64,000 nt of DNA from Lichenicola sp964248625 (lineage in GTDB: Bacteria > Pseudomonadota > Alphaproteobacteria > Acetobacterales > Acetobacteraceae). The stretch is taken from positions 47,990 to 111,989 of the forward strand of contig CAXTZG010000002.1 of the NCBI GenBank assembly GCA_964248625.1, read 5' to 3'. This document shows, piece by piece, positions 60,817 to 64,000 of this stretch. A program made the translations under genes and the position numbers. The notes beneath the pieces were generated by a model. That model was not told the origin of the DNA. It saw nothing but the letters and a program-made list of their open reading frames with translations, and ran no database searches. Within the stretch, counting starts at the first letter, position 1, and each line of letters starts with the position of its first letter.

Positions 60817-62309
60817 ATGCGGATCGCGGTTGGCGGCATCCACATCGAGTGCAGTTCCTATAATCCGGTGCCGACCGGCCTGGAGGCATTCCGGATCGTG
60901 CGGGCCGAGGCGCTGTCGCAGTCGGCCGCCTTCGCCTTCCTCGCCAACTATCCGGCCGAGTTCCTGCCCACCCTCCATGCCCGCGCGATCCCGGGCGGCC
61001 CGATCGAGCCTGCGGTCTATCTTGCGCTGCGCGACGAGTTCCTCGGCCGGCTGCGTGCGCTGGGTCCGGTCGACGGGCTGTATCTGGCGATGCATGGCGC
61101 GATGTTCGTGTCCGGCCTGGAAGACGCCGAGGGCGACTGGATCGCCCGCGCCCGCGCCGTCGTCGGCGAAGCGTGCGCGGTCTCGGTGAGCTACGACCTG
61201 CACGGCAACGTTTCGCAGCGGATCGTCGATTCGATCGACATGTTCTCGACCTACCGCACGGCGCCGCACATCGACACCGAGGACACCCAGCGCCGGTCGG
61301 TCGCCATGCTGGTGCGCTGCCTGCAGACCGGGGCGCGCCCCTGCGTCGCCTGGGCGCCGGTCCCCGTGCTGCTGCCGGGCGAGCGGACCAGCACCGTCGA
61401 CCAGCCGGCGCGGGATCTCTACGCCGCCTTGCCGGGGATCGACGGGCGCCACGGCATCTGGGACGCCTCGCTGATGGTCGGCTATGTCTGGGCCGACGAG
61501 CCACGCGCCACCGCGGCCGCGATCATGACCGGAACCGCGCCGGACCGGCTGCAGGCGGCAGCCGCTGCGCTGGCGCACCGCTTCTGGGACGCGCGCGACG
61601 CCTTTGCGTTCGGCTCGGAGGTCGGCGACATCGCCTTCTGCGTCCGGCGCGCCCTTTCGCACCGCGGGCCGGGTCCGATCATCCTGGCCGATTCCGGCGA
61701 CAACCCGACCGGCGGCGGCGTCGGTGACCGCGCCGACGTGCTGGCCGAACTGCTGGCGCGCGGCGTGGCCGGGCAGACCGACAGCGAGCCGGTGATCATC
61801 GCCGCCATCACCNNNNNNNNNNGCCCGCCGCCGGGCAGGCCTATGCGGCCGGCATCGGCGCCACCGTCTCGCTGGAGGTCGGCGCCGCCCTGGACCGTGC
61901 CGGCAGCCAGCCGGTGAGGGTGGCCGGAACCGTCGTCGTGCTGCATCTGGTCGAGACGCCAAGCGAGCAGGAGGCGGTCATCGCCGTCGGGCCGATCCGG
62001 CTGGTGCTTGCGGCACGGCGCCGGCCCTATCACTGCCTCGCCGATTTTGCGCGCCTTGGGCTCGACCCGCAGCGGGCCCGGCTCCTGGTGGTCAAGTCCG
62101 GCTACCTGTCGCCGGAGCTCGCGCCGGTCGCCTCGCTGTCGCTGATGGCGCTGTCTCCCGGGGTGGTCGACCAGCATGTCGAACGGCTGCCGCGCCGGCG
62201 CAAGCCACACCCCACCTACCCGTTCGACAGGGGCTTCGAGTGGACGCCGTCACCGGTCCTGTCCGCCCGCGCGACCAGCTGGGCGGCTGCTCGCACCAGC
62301 CGGCCCTGA
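60817..62309 (+). CDS. M81 family metallopeptidase (MlrC-like), split by a scaffold gap
   Basis: N-terminal part (60817-61812): MRIAVGGIHIECSSYNPVPT, GLYLAMHGAMFVSGLEDAEG, YDLHGNVSQRIVDSIDMFST and LADSGDNPTGGGVGDRADVL, all DUF1485/MlrC family motifs with probable Zn ligands. After the 10-N gap the C-terminal MlrC_C domain follows (AYAAGIGATVSLEVG to KSGYLSPELAPVAS). The two parts are two bases out of frame with exactly ten Ns, so the gap length shown is not real. GGGAG lies before the ATG. Probably cuts peptides or peptide-like compounds imported by the divergent ABC system. Confidence 0.88.
61813..61822. other. 10-N scaffold gap
   Basis: Ten Ns inside the M81 metallopeptidase gene. The flanking reading frames differ (IIAAIT before, AAGQAYAAGIGATV after), so the missing length cannot be ten bases if the gene is intact; it is 3n+2 or similar. 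Treat as an assembly break and not as a natural frameshift. Confidence 0.95.
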
Positions 62310-62643
62310 TGACCCCGGGCATGATCCACGATCCCGAGCCGCGCTGCGCATCGAGCCGTTGCGGGTCGCCGTGCCGCACGTGGCCACGCGCCCGTTCCGG
62401 TGATGGTCCAGCTCCGCGCGCTGCTCGCCCGCATCGGCCTGACGCCGGACGCGCGGACGAGCCGGTCTCGGCGTTCGCCGTCTCGATGGCGGCGCATCCA
62501 GGCGACCGCGTCGTCGTGATGGTCCCGGGCCATGTCGCCGAGGGCCAGCCGCCCGATCCGCCGCCCGGCGGCGTGTCGTCGCCCTTCCTCTCCGCCGGTG
62601 CAGCCGCGGCACGCCGGCGCACCGCGCGTCACCGGCCTGAGCC
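62310..62643. other. Unassigned stretch between the M81 gene and cutC
   Basis: No supported gene. Two rightward frames have coding-like fragments: MVQLRALLARIGLTPDAR from an ATG at 62403, and, in another frame, PVSAFAVSMAAHPGDRVVVM with VPGHVAEGQPPD. They would need one frameshift near 62460 to join. This could be a small decayed gene or a sequencing error; no family recognised. Confidence 0.3.
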
Positions 62644-63411
62644 ATGCGCCTGACCCGTCTCGAGGTCTGCGTCGAGACCATCGACGGGCTGCATATCGCC
62701 GCCGCCACGCCGATCGCCCGTATCGAGCTGTGTGGCCCGCTCGGCGTCGGCGGCACCACACCGTCTGCTGGACTGATCCACGCCGCAGCGGGCAGCGCGG
62801 TGCCGGTGCACGCGATGATCCGGCCCCGTGACGGCAGCTTCGTTTTCTCCCAGGCGGAAGCCGTGGCGATGGAGATCGAGATCGACGCCATGCGTGCGGC
62901 CGGACTGGCCGGCGTGGTGCTGGGCGCTTCCCGGGCAGACCGCACCCTGGACGTCGCACTGCTGCGCCGGCTTTCCGAGCGTGCCGCCGGGCTCGGTCGC
63001 ACCCTGCATCGCTGCTTCGACCTGGCGCCGGACCCGATTGCGGCTCTGGATCAGGCAATCGGGCTGGGTTTCGATCGCGTGCTCACCTCGGGTGCCGCAC
63101 CGATGGCGCTCGACGGCGCGCCGCTGCTGGCGCGACTGGTGACGCATGCCGCCGGCCGGATCGCCATCATGGCCGGTTCGGGATTATCGCCGGAGCGGGT
63201 CGGCCCGCTGCTGGCCCGCGCACCGGTGGACGAGCTCCACGCCTCCTGCCGCGCGCCGGGCGATGTTCCGGTCGACGACCGTCTGCGCCGCTTCGGCTTC
63301 CAGTCGACCACGGCACGCACCGATCGCGCGGTCATCCTGGCGATGCTGTCGCGGATCGCCGAAGCCGATGCGCGGGCTCTGGCCGATCCCTCCGCCGGGG
63401 TGACCAGATGA
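62644..63411 (+). CDS. cutC: Copper homeostasis protein CutC family
   Basis: 255 residues, TIM-barrel family with a conserved but debated role in copper handling. Motifs: LEVCVETIDGLHIAAATPIA, RIELCGPLGVGGTTPSAGLI, VPVHAMIRPRDGSFVFS, LHRCFDLAPDPIAALDQAIG, RVLTSGAAPMALDG and IMAGSGLSPERV. The N-terminal variant of the usual G-A-D-R-I-E-L-C block is intact in the E-L-C part. It follows the M81 gene in the same direction after the unassigned stretch. Confidence 0.93.
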   Translation: MRLTRLEVCVETIDGLHIAAATPIARIELCGPLGVGGTTPSAGLIHAAAGSAVPVHAMIRPRDGSFVFSQAEAVAMEIEIDAMRAAGLAGVVLGASRADRTLDVALLRRLSERAAGLGRTLHRCFDLAPDPIAALDQAIGLGFDRVLTSGAAPMALDGAPLLARLVTHAAGRIAIMAGSGLSPERVGPLLARAPVDELHASCRAPGDVPVDDRLRRFGFQSTTARTDRAVILAMLSRIAEADARALADPSAGVTR

Positions 63412-63475
63412 TCGTTTTCCGTTTGAGACGGGCCGGGCAGCGGGCGGTGTAGGATGCCTGCGGGAACATCCGGTC

Positions 63476-63950
63476 GATGAGGACGAGCGCGATGTGCGCC
63501 GGCGGAGTGAGGTCGCCGCTCGCCCCCACGATGCCCATCTCGGGCACGATCGGCACGACGTTGCGGTTGCGGCAAGCCAGCAAGCCGGAGAAGCCCCGTG
63601 CCAGCTGCTGGCACGCGAGGCCATGACCGTCCGGGTCTGCGGCACCGACAAGGACTGCCCGACGCCGCTTGCCAGGTGATGGATCAGGTGATCAGGCAGG
63701 ACATGATGACAGGCAAGCACACCGTAGCCTGTCGTCACGTCGTAGATCCGAGCGCGCCAGGCTGTCGCTCGCCGCGGTGATCCATGCGCGGACAAGCCGC
63801 CCGGCGGCGGCCATCCTGCCGCTACAGGCCATGTCCCGATCATGGTCAGGTCGAGGGGATCCGATCCCGGATCGAGGAAAGCCGCGCGCAAGTTCATGCT
63901 GACATCGTCTGGCATGACGGACTTCGTCTGCGGATTGGATCTTTTCAAGA
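63476..63950 (-). pseudogene. Decayed aromatic amino acid ammonia-lyase (HAL/PAL family)
   Basis: Two leftward frames together spell the N-terminal part of an MIO-type lyase. Frame one (down to about 63600) reads RIYDVTTGYGVLACHHV and then HLASGVGQSLSVPQTRTVMA. Frame two (from about 63590) reads NVVPIVPEMGIVGASGDLTP followed by AHIALVLID, with the Ala-Ser-Gly that forms the MIO cofactor. About 30 residues expected between them are missing, the frame changes, and the sequence after 63476 no longer matches. The N-terminus is also degraded. This is a truncated, frameshifted relic. Confidence 0.75.
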
Positions 63951-64000
63951 AATGGACTGCTGCGGGAGACCGATGACTACTTGCCTGTCTCGCATCGGTG

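Noticed and set aside
61813..61822. Frameshift in the M81 metallopeptidase gene
   Set aside because: The break coincides with a 10-N scaffold gap of unknown true length, so a natural frameshift cannot be claimed.
1..64000. Insertion sequences, CRISPR arrays, tRNA genes
   Set aside because: I looked for paired terminal repeats with transposase motifs, regularly spaced repeats and tRNA T-arm signatures and saw none I could support; a dedicated scan (tRNAscan, ISfinder) could still find divergent examples.

Overview
High-GC (roughly 68-70 %) chromosomal DNA of an alphaproteobacterium, most probably Acetobacteraceae/Rhodospirillales. This is judged from the style of FabI, CheY, HemW and DUF1489 and from a short AK-rich-tailed HU; no rRNA marker is present, so the family is an inference. 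Genes are densely packed with many 1-8 nt overlaps. No tRNA, rRNA, CRISPR array or intact insertion sequence was seen. Three 10-N scaffold gaps occur (38682, 43296, 61813).

Layout. 1-6.8 kb: a partial gene carrying a parS-like site, aroC-fabI, pdxH, a universal stress protein, a histidine phosphatase and a large unassigned PLP-enzyme-like protein. 7.0-11.5 kb: dTDP-L-rhamnose operon rfbBACD followed by a family 2 glycosyltransferase, a surface-polysaccharide module. 11.6-15 kb: a small membrane protein, cheY-cheZ and a SPOR-tailed lytic transglycosylase lipoprotein. 15.1-25.1 kb: a long leftward run ending in DUF1489, SDR, nucleoside hydrolase, hemW, kup and yggS. Its first three genes are an unrecognised cassette in which two paralogues flank an unrelated protein. 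25.2-30.2 kb: rightward rsmB-like methyltransferase, rpe, heparinase II/III-like protein and glycosyltransferase. 30.3-34.7 kb: leftward M29 aminopeptidase, HU and a DUF2339 membrane protein.

35.5-38.7 kb: a 1055-residue DUF4347/lectin-like/Hint protein behind an unusually AT-rich leader. 39-45 kb: an ArsB-like transporter and a tightly coupled four-gene glycosyltransferase operon led by a sucrose-phosphate-synthase-like enzyme, with a 19-bp palindrome upstream. 45.5-53.4 kb: a tricorn-like protease, MFS transporter, SDR and a RuBisCO-like protein. 53.7-57.1 kb: a penicillin-acylase-family protein and a retropepsin-fold lipoprotein that lacks catalytic aspartates. 57.3-64 kb: a peptide-type ABC transporter without ATPases, an M81 (MlrC) metallopeptidase split by a gap, cutC and a decayed ammonia-lyase.

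Best candidates for something undescribed: the three-gene cassette at 21.4-25.1 kb, the PLP-like protein at 4.6-6.8 kb, the four-gene glycosyltransferase operon, and the bipartite palindromic repeat embedded at the start of hemW.
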